Source: Symbiodinium microadriaticum (Eukaryota; Sar; Dinophyceae; Suessiales; Symbiodiniaceae). Taken from it: a DNA stretch of 64,000 bases. The stretch covers positions 380,403-444,402 of the forward strand of contig LSRX01000061.1 of assembly GCA_001939145.1 (NCBI GenBank). The letters run 5' to 3'. Made by a program: the position numbers and the translations under genes. Positions 53,708 to 64,000 of this stretch are shown piece after piece. Below the pieces are notes generated by a model, which saw only the letters and a program-made list of their open reading frames with translations, searched no databases and was not told the origin of the DNA. Within the stretch, counting starts at the first letter, position 1. Each line of letters starts with the position of its first letter.

Positions 53708-55449
53708 ATGGCATCGATTCCCACGATCTTCGCCACGGAGTGGGCAGATGCCAGGTTGGCCATAAGACTCACAATGCTCAACACGAGCTGGCAGAGGGTC
53801 ATGGTTGAGTGGCTAGAAGTACAGACGTCCGTCGATCTCAGAAACGCATGCGATGCCGAACTGACCTCTGTAAGTCGTTTGTGCCCAAAGCTGGAGTCCT
53901 TGGACATCAGTGACAGCGAGGCGCTGACATCATCGGCTGTTGTGGATGCCCTTCGAAGGTGCCCAAACCTGAAAACCTTAATTGCATGGGGTTCCAACCC
54001 GGCGCAAACTCTGCGCGGTTGGCGAGCAATCCAGGAGGCCAAGCCAGATCTCGCGGTAGTCGGACGCCAAGCCCGCTTGGTGATTCGGGTTCGTGCACCC
54101 AACCTGGGCTGGGATAGGGAGGTACGGTTCGATGTGAGAGAGGGTTTGCCGCTGGGTAAACTGATGGAAACATGGTGCAGCCGCTTTGGGATCTCGTCAT
54201 CGCAGGTTCGTTTCCTGTCGGACGGCGAGCGCATCTCCCCAAGCGACACCTGTGCTTCCTTGGGTCTAAAAGATGGCGACGAGCTGGATGCAGTTCTTGA
54301 GCAAATGAACATAGGCCAGTGGCAAGCGCTCGACGTCCCGGAAGCTTCTATGACGCAGCTTGACCGACTTCTACATGGCAAGTTAGAGCCGCATCAGGTT
54401 GCCAAGGAGACGGTCCTTTCCATAGCTCGCTCGGTTCTTGCCCCGGCTGCATCACCCGGGTTGCAAACGATGAACTCGGTGCAAGGCGAAGTGGCTCTCC
54501 CGTGGAAATCCTGTAAAGTTCTGGATCGTGATCAATGCAAGAAGCTCGCGGAGTGGACAGAAAGCTCCTTCGAGCGGGGGCAAGATGTTCATGACTTCCA
54601 GCTGCGGCTCACGGCTGCCCAGCTGGATCAGCTGACCTGTGACAACACCAGCAGGACTCTCACTGCCTGCGCGGAGAGTGTACTGAATGGGCAGGAGGTG
54701 GGCGCATAGCCCAAACATGCCCAAAACAGCATCTTGGGCAAAAGAATTGGCCATCCCAAGCAAAATCAACCCCTCGCCAGGTGGCCCCGCCCTATTTCAT
54801 CCTGCGTCGGCATGCCGCCAGTGACAGACAACGGCTTCGAATACCTTTCCATCGAGACTACAGCCTCGCAGTGGTCAACGTGAGCTTGACTCTTGTCATG
54901 AGGTTATGCAGAGTGTTTTTGTAAGAGTAGTATTAGCTACTATTATGAACTACCAAGACTACCAAACTGTCAGTACCAGTATCATTGTTCATGTTTGTCT
55001 AGTGTTGAATGTTTGTGGTGCTACTTACTGGCTGGAAAATAGATTGACTCCAGCGGCATTTATTGTTTAGATCCCGGCTGCTCAGAGCAGTGGAGGTGTA
55101 GAGGGAATCGCAACAAGTGGAACGAGTAGGCACATGCAGGTCGCAAAACGTAAGCAGAAGTGAGAGCACGTTTTAGCAGAGAAAGACCATGACAGAACCA
55201 TGGGTTTGGGGCATGATCGATGTTGCTTTGGTAAGCAAGGACGAGGCTACTTGCATTTGTATGCTTGCTGTCAGGAATTCGGAGTACACCGGCGGAAAGC
55301 TCATGTTTGTGGATGGTGCTCGTCTCATATGCCCAGAACGAAAACCTGGCTGCGCCACCGCGCACAATCAGACTGCCATCCATGGCGTTTCCAGCATAAC
55401 AGCTGGAGTGCGATACAACCTTTTGGCAGCTTTCGATTCAGCAGAGTAG
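53708..55449 (+). CDS. Three-exon gene: leucine-rich repeats, ubiquitin-like domain and 2OG-Fe(II) oxygenase
   Basis: Exons are 53708-54697, 54781-54879 and 55240-55449 (330+33+69 codons, then TAG). Both introns are GT-AG with AG|G acceptors. The ATG follows an in-frame TAA two codons earlier. Residues about 30-95 are LRR-like (LCPKLESLDISDSEALTSS, RRCPNLKTL). Residues about 115-195 fit a SUMO/Rad60-type ubiquitin-like fold (LVIRVRAP, VREGLPLGKLMETWCSRFGI, VRFLSDGERI, LGLKDGDELDAVLEQ), without a terminal di-glycine. The C-terminal part is a prolyl-hydroxylase-like dioxygenase: RIPFHRDYSLAVVN supplies the iron-binding HxD, then YTGGKLMF, and HNQTAIHGVSSITAGVRYNL supplies the distal His and the 2-oxoglutarate Arg. 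The substrate is unknown; protein or nucleic-acid hydroxylation is the family's general role. Confidence 0.75.
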
Positions 55450-58400
55450 CGCAGAGCGCAGGTGAGTTCCTGTCACTTGTTCCGCACAAAGCATGGCCAG
55501 AGCAGCGGTAACTGGCAAAGGCCGTGGGCGCAATGCACAGGCTCTCCTTACGTTTGGCCCGCCAAAGCTGTCGAGCCATACACACCCTGGCTCCTATTCC
55601 AATAAGACGAAAGCATACGGAGCACAGAACGAACCGAACAATGCGCAAGGCGTGGGCTGCTATGCAAAACCGCAGCGGCAGCACGGAACCGGGGACTGTT
55701 GTGTACGCTAGCCCGCTAGCCAATAGATAGCAGGTGTATATCATGACAAGCTTGTGTATCCTGTAATACCTACAGGGTGACAGAAGTGCAGCTAATAATT
55801 ACAGGAACCAATGGCACGGACTTCTCATTCCAATCTTCTAAACTCCAAGCTACAGAATAGCTCAGAGGCTTGGATGCTCATGGGGGAGATTCGATGTGTG
55901 GCTCTGTGCATTGAATGCAAGACTCCCCAAACCCACACAAGCTCTGACCCCAAGGCCCCCTAAACCCAAACTCCCTAAATCCCAACCCGTTAAGGCTCCC
56001 CCCCCCACAGCCCGGGCAAAAACTCAGGTGGACATGCTCGAGTCCTTCCATCGCTTCCAGGGTGAAAAGGATCCCTTAGATGCTCAGGGGTATAGGGTTA
56101 GTAAGGCTTTAATTCAGGGATTAAGGGTACAGGGTCTGTAAGGTTTTAGGGTTCATAAAGGCTTGAGGTTGCGACTGCGAGCATCGTGCCGGTAGTTGCG
56201 TTTGCTTTGCTGCTTTTTTTAGTCATTGGCAGTTTCAGTTGCAGTGGCTACGGATCAGTCTCGTGAGAGAGCCTGAGCTTGATCACGGAGGACTGGGGGA
56301 GAGGTTCGAGTCGTTTTGCGTGGGAAACAAAAACGTAGGATAACACCGTCGAAGCCGTGAGTGCGAGTTGCAGTAGGAAGAGGAAAAAATAGTAGTATGT
56401 GATAGTTGGCAATGCTTGGTCTAACCACAGCACCTCGTAAGTCCGCAGAAAGAAAACCGTGGCGACCGAATGGAAGCCTCAAGCCTTTCTAGGCGTAGAA
56501 AACTTTTACGACCGGGGTGAACGGTGAACAGTCACGAACAGAAAGACACCAAGAGTAACGTTACTCATGGCAGTCAGGGTAACAGTCATAGTCCTAGCCA
56601 TAGTCATATAATAACACTACCGTATATCCGTTTCTTAAGCATGAAAATGTGATGGCTAAGGCCCCTATGACAGGCCCCATGAGCCGCAGGAGTCCTGTAG
56701 CAGTTTCGACCACGACTGTGACACGGCACGTTCAGGCGAGCCCAGGGCGTTGCCAACAGCTGGGTGGTTGAGTTTTTGCTGCAAAGACTTACCGTTAAGG
56801 GTTCAGCGCCAGCTTGGGGTTTAGAACCAGCTTAGAGTTGAAGACTAGTTTATAGGTTTATGCCGAACTGAAGCTTTTGGGTTCAACGGGGTGGTTGGAG
56901 GCACAGTTGGAGGGCTCCAGGGTTTATCGATAACTTCATCGGCCAAAGGGGCAGGGGCTCTGAACACCATGGTACTAGCCCTTTCTTTAGGGATGTCCGG
57001 TTGTTAGATTCTGAGTGTTCAGCTTCCCAGACGCTTCTTCGCCTGCCTATCACAGAATTCAGAATGGCAGGCGAGCGAGGGACCGCTGGATCCGTCTCTG
57101 CCACTCGTGTTTAAACCTCTGCAGAAAGGTACACCCTATATGGTTGCTGATAAATCTTGCATGACCTTAAGGACCCTAAACTACACTACGGGAATCATGG
57201 TATATTCCTCATTATGGGTCATGCAGGATTTATATCATCAACCCTAGACTCGCACATGCTGCGAGTCCACGATTGGCTCTTGAAGCCTTTTGAGGTTTGG
57301 GCTTTGGGAGCTCCCCGGTTCATTTGAGGGTTTAGGGTTGAAGGTTTGGTGTTTTAGGGTCGAGGCTTCTCTTGTATGAATGGGGAGTGGAAAAAAGGGC
57401 AAGTTGTGAGTGAAGGTTTGCTTGAGGCGTACATCAAGGTAGATCCTACTTCTTGCTGCGCAGGCTCCACGATCTCTGAGTCCGAAGCCTTCGTGCCTTG
57501 GCTGGCATGCGGCATGCGTACATAACATGCCATGTGAGCCTTTCAGCTTCAGAACAGGAGAGATAATTACCAACATATTCCTTTAGTCCTTAGGGCTCTT
57601 TATTATATATACGAATACCGAAATATGCCGCCAAACCCTATTCCAGCTAGGCTCCTATGTTAGGCCCGGCTCAAAACTTGTCATTGCAGCACAGGTTCCG
57701 ATCGGGCCATTTGTGGATTTAAGGGTTTAGGGTCCTTAGGTCCTTCTCTTCAGGCATCATACAAAAGCGGAGTTCTCCCTAACACTCCCCTCAACCGCTC
57801 ACTCATGCCCCTGTATCCACCTCCCTACATTAATCGAAAAGCGGTTTTTTGTTGAGCTGTTGGTTTCTGAAGTTGATGTGAACCCCACCATGTCTGACAG
57901 TTCAGAACCAGGAGATGCGTAGTCAGGTTCTTCTAGTGACCCCTAGATGGCAAACAATTGAAGGATCTGCACATCACGGTGATGCAGCTCTTTTGCGCCC
58001 TGCGCTTGCCGCGGCGCTCGGTGGGTGTTCGGGGTTTGCAGAGCAGCACCAGCTATATCATTTCTACCTAGAGGGCCTGTACTGTAGGAGATCTTGTGCG
58101 GAGTGCAAAGCAATACTCGTTGGTTGGGGTTTAGGGGTCAACATGCTGCGGCTGCTACGTGCAGGCCCGGCTGTCGCTTTAAATCCTGCGCTTTATGGTT
58201 TAAGGTGCATATATGGTTGACATCAACGGTACGTCTTTGAAGCTGTAGCCGATATTCGGCCAACCTGAAAGTTTCCAAACAACATCCAGCAACCACACGG
58301 GTCGAGACATAGGCTTCACTGTTAGGTTGCTTCTGTCTGGCCGTAAAAGACATGATCCCCGTCACCAGGCCTTCTCTGCCCAGCATGCCATGATTGAACA

Positions 58401-59219
58401 TCCTTGAACAGTCTGTGCTCAAAGCCTCTACTGACTCTATAATAGTTTAGGGCTTGAGCATTAGGGCTTAGGTGCAATGCAAACCCGAAGAGGCGCAGCG
58501 GACCAGTAATCTGAGGGCAAGAATCCATGCCCTGCCCTTGAACGGCAATCCAAGTTCAACCCTTACTGTGGTGTGTCGTAGGTCACTACAGTATATACTA
58601 TGCTGACATGAGGGTATGTGGCAATACATGAGAGTACACGATAGTATACTAGTCAACTTGAGGCTGGGTTACCCGGCGGAGCTTTGGCAGGCTCCAGCCT
58701 CAAACGAGACCTGCCTCTTTGGACACAGGGTTCAGGGGATTCAGGGCTTCTGCTTCGGATCTGGGTTTAGGTTGCTTCTTCGGAGTAACTATGTAACGGT
58801 TTAGGGTTTAGGGCTTTGTCCGGATGTCCCGAAAACCATGCAAGGATAGACCACCTGCCGTAAATCAGAGGCTCTAGGGGGTCCTAGCCTCGGCCGTGAC
58901 GAGAGGCAGAAGTTAAGCCCAAGGTCTTTTCAGCCCCTCCCCCCGAAATAGCTGAGTTCGACAATCCTCCTGAGCCCCAATCCGATTGCTGCACAGTTCG
59001 AGTAGAGGGTCTCAAATTCGTGAGGCTCAGAGTTCTTTTTTGAGATTTTACAGTTCTCCAGGGAGATTGGGGAAACAGGACTCGGATCTGCATACTTTCG
59101 CACACATGTTACTACAGGGTTCTGAAGTATAGACCTAGAATTCTACCAGCAGTACGAAATGTCCCAAAGCCTTACTCCAATGTTGAGGACCCTGTACTAC
59201 TCGCAGACCGGAAAAAAAG
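55450..59219. other. Mostly non-coding stretch
   Basis: Telomere-like CCCTAAA text lies near 55960-56150, 57330 and 58800. A hairpin element spans 57149-57236. A 101-codon frame at 57915-58220 and several frames on the other strand have no family resemblance. Confidence 0.4.
57149..57236. mobile_element. 88-bp hairpin element with about 18-bp inverted arms
   Basis: GATAAATCTTGCATGACC (57149-57166) pairs with GGTCATGCAGGATTTATATC (57217-57236) with one mismatch in the common core. It is a MITE-like or introner-like structure; there is no coding content. Confidence 0.55.
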
Positions 59220-59288
59220 CACTTCGATGAGGTTCAGGAGCTCCTGGACAGTATGGAGCTGACCGGCGCAGAGCTTCGGGAGGCACGG
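59220..59288 (+). CDS. Exon-like segment
   Basis: The segment reads HFDEVQELLDSMELTGAELR then EAR: helical and acidic. It may belong with the EF-hand-like exon at 59823. Confidence 0.35.
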
Positions 59289-59437
59289 ATTTCTGTTTGC
59301 CTTTTGCTGGATTCTGAGCTTTGTTGTGAGGGTTCTATAGGATGCTTGTAAGGGGTTCAGTGCGGCAGGTTTGTCGGGTTTGCCGTAGTTCTGTTTGTCT
59401 TAGGATTGAGGTGAGGGCTCATGGGACCGCAACGCGT

Positions 59438-59462
59438 CGAAGTGAAGTGAAGTGAAGTGAGG
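59438..59462. repeat. (AAGTG)n short tandem repeat
   Basis: Four to five GAAGT/AAGTG pentanucleotides in a row. Confidence 0.9.
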
Positions 59463-59822
59463 GCTCGGAACGGCCAAGGCGTCGCAGTTTAGAGGTTCAT
59501 AGCTCGGGGCTTTTGTCATACTCGTTCGAAAGAGCTGTCGAGCAGAGTATCCACACAAGAGGAGGCTGTGCTCATGTTCTATTCCCGCTACATAAGGTCA
59601 TGCTGTGGACCTCCACTCACACCCTGACATACCTGACCTGACACGCCTAGGCCGCCTAGGCCAAACATGAAAGCTCCATCTGAACATTCACAAAATCATT
59701 CCTCCGCACTCCCCACGGAGGTGTATGGTGACACCTCCCAACATCCGAAATTTTTGCGGCTCAAAGGGACCTAATAAGAGCTTTAGCAGCGTAGTAGGTT
59801 TTCCCTGCTTGCTTGGCCCCAG

Positions 59823-59873
59823 GAGGAGTTTATCAGGATCATGGCCGTCGTGAATCCTGGCTGCAGCTTCAAA
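59823..59873 (+). CDS. Exon with an EF-hand/centrin-like end
   Basis: A CCCCAG|G acceptor precedes EEFIRIMAVVNPGCSFK. The phrase EEFxRIM is typical of the exit helix of the last EF-hand in centrin and calmodulin relatives. With so few residues this is only suggestive. Confidence 0.3.
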
Positions 59874-60197
59874 GTGACAACTAGAACAGGGCTTTTTTGG
59901 ACATATTCCAAAATTAAATGGCGGCTAAAATGGGAGAGTGTTGTTTGAATTATTCCGACCCCTCACATTGTTTACTGAGGTTGTCCGGCGCTTTTGCCAA
60001 GCAGCTTCTCTCGGGATTCAGGTGTATTGTCGCGGGGGTGGGGATGAAGTAGGGATAAGTTAGAGTATCCCAAACCCCTAGACCCTAAACCCTAAGCCCT
60101 TTTACCCTAAACCCTAAACCCTGCAATGCGGGCTCGTCCTTGCTATGTAGGAGGGAATAAAAGCCCTTACTGTAGTGCGATCGCGAACCGAGGGACC

Positions 60198-60303
60198 TCG
60201 TCTGCCTGAGTCGATTTGTGTTCACGGACACGCAGACGGGGCTTCTGCAAGTCAAGGTGATTGGAGCTTCCGACACGAAGCTGATAGGCCAGCTTGAGGA
60301 TTG
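60198..60303 (+). CDS. Exon-like segment, weakly C2-domain-like
   Basis: The frame reads RDLVCLSRFVFTDTQTGLLQ then VKVIGASDTKLIGQLED and a stop. The strand pattern G-x-L-x-V-x-V-I-x-A resembles the start of a C2 domain. The other strand is also open here but reads less naturally. Confidence 0.3.
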
Positions 60304-60519
60304 AGGCTTATGCCAAACCTCCTTAACGCATGCCCGATTGTCCTGAACGAAACGCGGCCTTATGGCTCCACCCCGTTCCAGACGACCTCAAAGCCTCCAA
60401 GCTTTGAGCCCTAAAGTCCGGGAAAGAGGTCAGCCTGCAGGGAATCCGAAGTAGAGTGTGCACCAGGGCCTTGGTAGTGAGGTGCCTGGGGGGAGTCGAG
60501 AGGTCCTGAAACCGAGAGT

Positions 60520-60610
60520 CCCAGGCGCGACCGCGAAATGGAGGGCATCGTGAAGGTCCTGAAACAGGCAGAGGTCCGCCTGCCCCGCCTGCAGGGCATT
60601 GATCTTTTTT
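60520..60610 (+). CDS. Exon-like segment
   Basis: After CAG|G the frame reads REMEGIVKVLKQAEVRLPRL then QGIDLF. A 118-codon frame lies on the opposite strand. I favour the plus strand because all neighbouring exons are on it. Confidence 0.3.
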
Positions 60611-61311
60611 GCTTTAGGGCTTCCTACTTGGGCTTCAAAAGGCTGCAAGAGTAACTCTAAAAGCTTCCGGGTCTGAACGGCCGTTTTCTGCCTGTACCAG
60701 CACTGCACTACCCTTCTGCAATGACATGCCAGCTCAGAACCGTACAGGATTGTCAGAATTTGTTGGATCGCCTCAGGCAGAGCCACCGCCCCCGAGTCCT
60801 CTCTTCAGCCCCAAGAGCCCCACGAAGAAAGGCCGATGGGAAAGTGCTGAAAGGGGGTTTCTTTTGGGCAGGGATTCCTTTCAGGGTTCCCTGAAGGGTG
60901 CTACAGGGGGGCTTGGGTAGGGGTTCCGTTAAGGCTTCTTGCCTTTAAGGCTTTGGTAGGGCATTAAGGGGGGTCCTTTAAGGGTTCGTTTCCGGGTACT
61001 ACAGGGGGGTTCCCTTACGGGATCTCTCAGAGTGGTGTAGGGGTGCTCTAGGGGCTGAGGGTCAAAAGGGAGTGGCTTCCGCCTTCAGGGCGCCTTGGTC
61101 TTAGGGTCCTTTGGAGGGCTGGGTTATTGAGTTGGGGTGTTGAGCTTATTGGTTCCACAAGATTTCAGAAGGATGGGGGCTTCAGCAGTGGTTGAGGTGC
61201 TCTAGAAATAAAGGATTTCGTGAGTTTAGAGCAAATTGCTCTCTCTGCAGATTCCGTGCTTCGGGCTTTGTTCTGGCTTTGTGCTTCCGCCACACTGTCT
61301 TGTGTGACAGG

Positions 61312-61458
61312 TTTTGCTTCAACTGCTGTGGCCCCACAAGGTGGATGACACAGATTCCACGCAGATGTGCAGCCCCATGCATGCAGAAGCCTGCGCGTTG
61401 CATGTTGAGAGCCCACAGGCGACGCAGGCATCTCCGAAGCCCAAACTCGTGGACTCGT
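61312..61458 (+). CDS. Exon-like segment
   Basis: A GACAG|G acceptor precedes VLLQLLWPHKVDDTDSTQMC then HVESPQATQASPKPKLVDS and a stop. It is helical at first, then a Pro/Ser linker. Not recognised. Confidence 0.35.
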
Positions 61459-61612
61459 AGACCCGGCGCAGGTACACCGTCTATTTTTTTGCGGCAAGAA
61501 GGATCCCTTTAAAGCCTCCCAGCAACTCAAGATGTAGCCTGAATTGAGCAGGGTCCCGAACCTAAACCCGTAAACCCATTACACGCCCAAACCCCAAGAT
61601 TCTGGCTGGCAG

Positions 61613-61700
61613 GTGACCCGAGTCGCCGTTGCGACCTCAGTTCGCCTTGGTGCTTCCAAGGATGCGTTCCAGAGTGGCAAAGACCCGGAAAACCGTAATC
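61613..61700 (+). CDS. Exon-like segment
   Basis: A GCAG|G acceptor precedes VTRVAVATSVRLGASKDAFQ then SGKDPEN. Not recognised. Confidence 0.3.
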
Positions 61701-62408
61701 CGTAAGATCTGCTACACCCCAGAACGGAACAATTCCTAAATCTTTGATCTTAAGGCGCGACCGGGGGGGCGCCAAGACCGAAAGCCCCGTACTACAGACC
61801 CTAAACACCTTTCTTGAATCCAACTAAGCCACTGACCCCCCCGTAAAACTCTTGGAACAGGCTGGGGCATGCTGCGGAAGAAGCCGGCAGCCGGAAACCC
61901 CAGATCTATTTGGGGGTTTCCGAAAACAGGGGACCCTAATATAGTACCTTACATAGCAGGATCCTTTCGCATCTCGGGAGTGCATCTTCAGGATGTAAAC
62001 CACATCGACACAACCAACCAGCACGCGAACTAACGAAGTCGAAGAAACCCCAGGCCCCAGATCTAGATGTTGTTAACCATGTTGACCCTGCACCCTCAAC
62101 CCTCGGGTTTCGTGTTTGACGGCCGTGCTGCGAGTCAGGTTGGTCAGTTCAGGGGCTTATACCTAAGTCATGCGAAAGCGATTTTGGCATCTGGCATATG
62201 CAGGTGTCAGCCTGGCACGCGCTTGACGAAGCATGTGCACCCGTCATCGACTGCAACGTTCCGCGACTAATCAACGCGGCATCCACAATATCCCGAAAAA
62301 GCAGCTGTTTGCCTTCAGACGGGCTGAGCATGGGCAGCGAAGGAAGGGGCGGGTTGTTTGGCCTTCAGGCCCTTGATCGCCTTGAAGAGCGTGGCAGCCG
62401 TAATGGTC

Positions 62409-62478
62409 GCGGCGGTATGCATGATAATATGTATGTGTGTATAGCGGCGGTATGCATGATAATATGTATGTGTGTATA
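62409..62478. repeat. 35-bp perfect tandem duplication
   Basis: GCGGCGGTATGCATGATAAT, then ATGTATGTGTGTATA, occurs at 62409 and again at 62444 without a mismatch. Confidence 0.9.
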
Positions 62479-62721
62479 GATATACACACAGAATAATACA
62501 CACAGAGTTGTATGAGTCTTAGTGTAATTAATATTAAGTGTACTGTATCAGGCATCTTAGTTGGGATTCTTGAGGCCCTTACTTGGACTTTGCGAATGCC
62601 CATCAGCATGTATGTAGCTCTCCGGACTTTGGGAAAATGTCCCGGCATTACATCCGCAGAGCCTCATATCATGTGTGTCTTCGACGACACTCAGCAGGAA
62701 ACCCTAACCCCTAAGCCCTAG

Positions 62722-62818
62722 GACCTGTGGAATGAAATCGCCAAGCCCGAGGCAGAAGAAGGTGATCACGATACAGTTGGAGCAACAGAGATTTTCGCAT
62801 GGCCTCTGACACTAGTAT
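62722..62818 (+). CDS. Exon-like segment
   Basis: A CCCTAG|G acceptor, itself inside telomere-like text, precedes DLWNEIAKPEAEEGDHDTVG then ATEIFAWP. An upstream segment near 62630-62700 (CVFDDTQQET) may be its neighbour. Confidence 0.3.
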
Positions 62819-63364
62819 AACGAACCCGCAAAACGCCGAGCAGTTGAAACCTTGACAGCGCGCACCCCAAGCCCTAAAGCCAGAGATGAGCAGCACGGAT
62901 CCAAAAACGTAAGCTTTAAGCCCCCGAACCCAACCATGCACCCTAGACAAGCCCTCAGCCCTAAACCCTGAACCCTATAAACCCGAACCCCCAAAAACCC
63001 GCCAAAAGTACACCCCTCCCTCCACCCTATCAAAAAGGCGAAGCACCTTGCCCGAAGGTATCCAACAGTGAGTTTCAGACGAGGCCTTGTCTGGAACGCG
63101 TCGGGCCCCACTTTTGCCTGAGATAGCAAACCCTTAACCCGGCTTTCGGAATCCTTGCGAGACGGAAAATTGAACGTAAACCCTGAACCCTATAGCTGCA
63201 TTGATAGAACTACAAATCCTAAGCCCTGAATTGATGGAATCGGGATTTGGGGTGCGCTTACTAGGAGTGTATAGGGATTACAATTGGACTGAATCCAGCG
63301 GCTTGAATAGAGGGAACCAGGGTTTGGGGTGTGTTATACTGAGTTATACTATACGGTATACTGT

Positions 63365-63502
63365 ACGTATATATATATACACATACACATATACATACAC
63401 ACATACATACACATACACATATACATACACACATACATATACATATACATAGACATAGACATAGACATAGACATAGACATAGACATAGACATAGACATAG
63501 AC

Positions 63503-63533
<31 letters not shown>

Positions 63534-63545
63534 TATATATACATA
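63365..63545. repeat. (CATA)n and (ACATAG)n microsatellite
   Basis: CATACA units are followed by about nine uninterrupted hexamers ACATAG at 63446-63500 and then CATA and TA runs. Confidence 0.95.
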
Positions 63546-63596
63546 TAGAGATTGTGAGGGGACATGTCTAGTAGTGTTCGCATCCCCATATTGCAG

Positions 63597-63960
63597 GATC
63601 AGCCACAAACAGTGCACATGGTGTTCAACATCTAGACAAGGAGGAGCACGCATGTCGACTTTTGCCCCCGTGGGAGGTTGCACAGGATCTTCCATGCACT
63701 GGGCTACGAGGCTTCTCCGCCTTGAACTCAAGCTTGTCTGAGATGCTGCTTGAGTGCCATTGGGTTTAAAGGTTTAGGATGCATGTCACATGTCTTTTAA
63801 CACTTCCGAAGTGCAACCCCAGCCAATGAGACTCCACCATCGGTGCATCTACCAACGTCCCCCCGAAGCGGTGTCTCGAAGGTTCTTCTTGTACTGTTGC
63901 CTGTCCCCACAGGTATCTTTGCAGAGCAGAGGATGCAGTTATTGCAAGAAAGCCTGCCAA
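63597..63960 (+). CDS. Two exon-like segments at the right edge
   Basis: At 63597 a TTGCAG|G acceptor precedes DQPQTVHMVFNI. At about 63913 a CCACAG|G acceptor precedes YLCRAEDAVIARKPAKRC. Both are plus strand and unassigned. The gene, if one, continues beyond the window. Confidence 0.25.
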
Positions 63961-64000
63961 GAGATGTCTTCATCTCTCTTAGTTTCTAGGCCTCGTTTGG

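Noticed and set aside
1..64000. Dinoflagellate spliced-leader (or relict leader) sequence
   Set aside because: I looked for the conserved leader core ending in TTTTGGCTCAAG and saw no convincing match on either strand.
1..64000. CRISPR arrays, bacterial operons, promoters with -10/-35 boxes
   Set aside because: The genome is eukaryotic. Repeats here lack uniform unique spacers, and no ribosome-binding sites or operon structure occur.

Overview
The window looks like nuclear DNA of a dinoflagellate, probably a Symbiodiniaceae-type species (inference; no marker gene fixes the genus). Several signs agree. Coding sequence is sparse and cut into short exons. Introns use GT, GC and in one case GA at the 5' end, and most acceptors are followed by G (AG|G). 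TTTAGGG/CCCTAAA plant-type telomere motifs are scattered everywhere rather than at an end. Trinucleotide microsatellites are very long. A retroelement tail carries a ubiquitin-protease-like domain of the sort I recall from dinoflagellate non-LTR elements. No rRNA, tRNA, CRISPR array or spliced-leader sequence was recognised.  Layout: 1-1.7 kb is AT-rich and repetitive; 1.77-2.5 kb holds exons of an unrecognised gene; 2.6-5.1 kb is mostly telomere-like repeat DNA with one exon-like segment; 5.1-8.1 kb is a triplet-repeat complex enclosing a terminal-inverted-repeat element and a frameshifted USP-bearing retroelement fragment on the minus strand; 8.1-27.3 kb is mostly non-coding with a few isolated exon-like segments, one encoding a cold-shock-like domain.  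From about 27.4 to 48.5 kb lies the main gene: a ParB/sulfiredoxin-like N-terminal domain (with a degenerate second copy) followed by the N-terminal region and the complete superfamily-1 helicase core of a ZNFX1-like protein. I could join most exons from 36.6 to 48.5 kb in phase. The interval 29.9-36.6 kb is filled with repeats and unassigned exon-like pieces, so single-gene continuity there is inference.  At 53.7-55.4 kb is a compact three-exon gene encoding leucine-rich repeats, a SUMO/Rad60-type ubiquitin-like domain and an iron/2-oxoglutarate dioxygenase in one chain. The stretches 50.1-53.6 kb and 59.2-64 kb hold further plus-strand exon-like segments. Every supported host exon is on the plus strand, as expected of unidirectional dinoflagellate gene arrays; only the retroelement is on the minus strand. 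ZNFX1 relatives act on viral or small RNA and the fused domains suggest nucleic-acid binding, but no operon-like cooperation between the genes can be shown.
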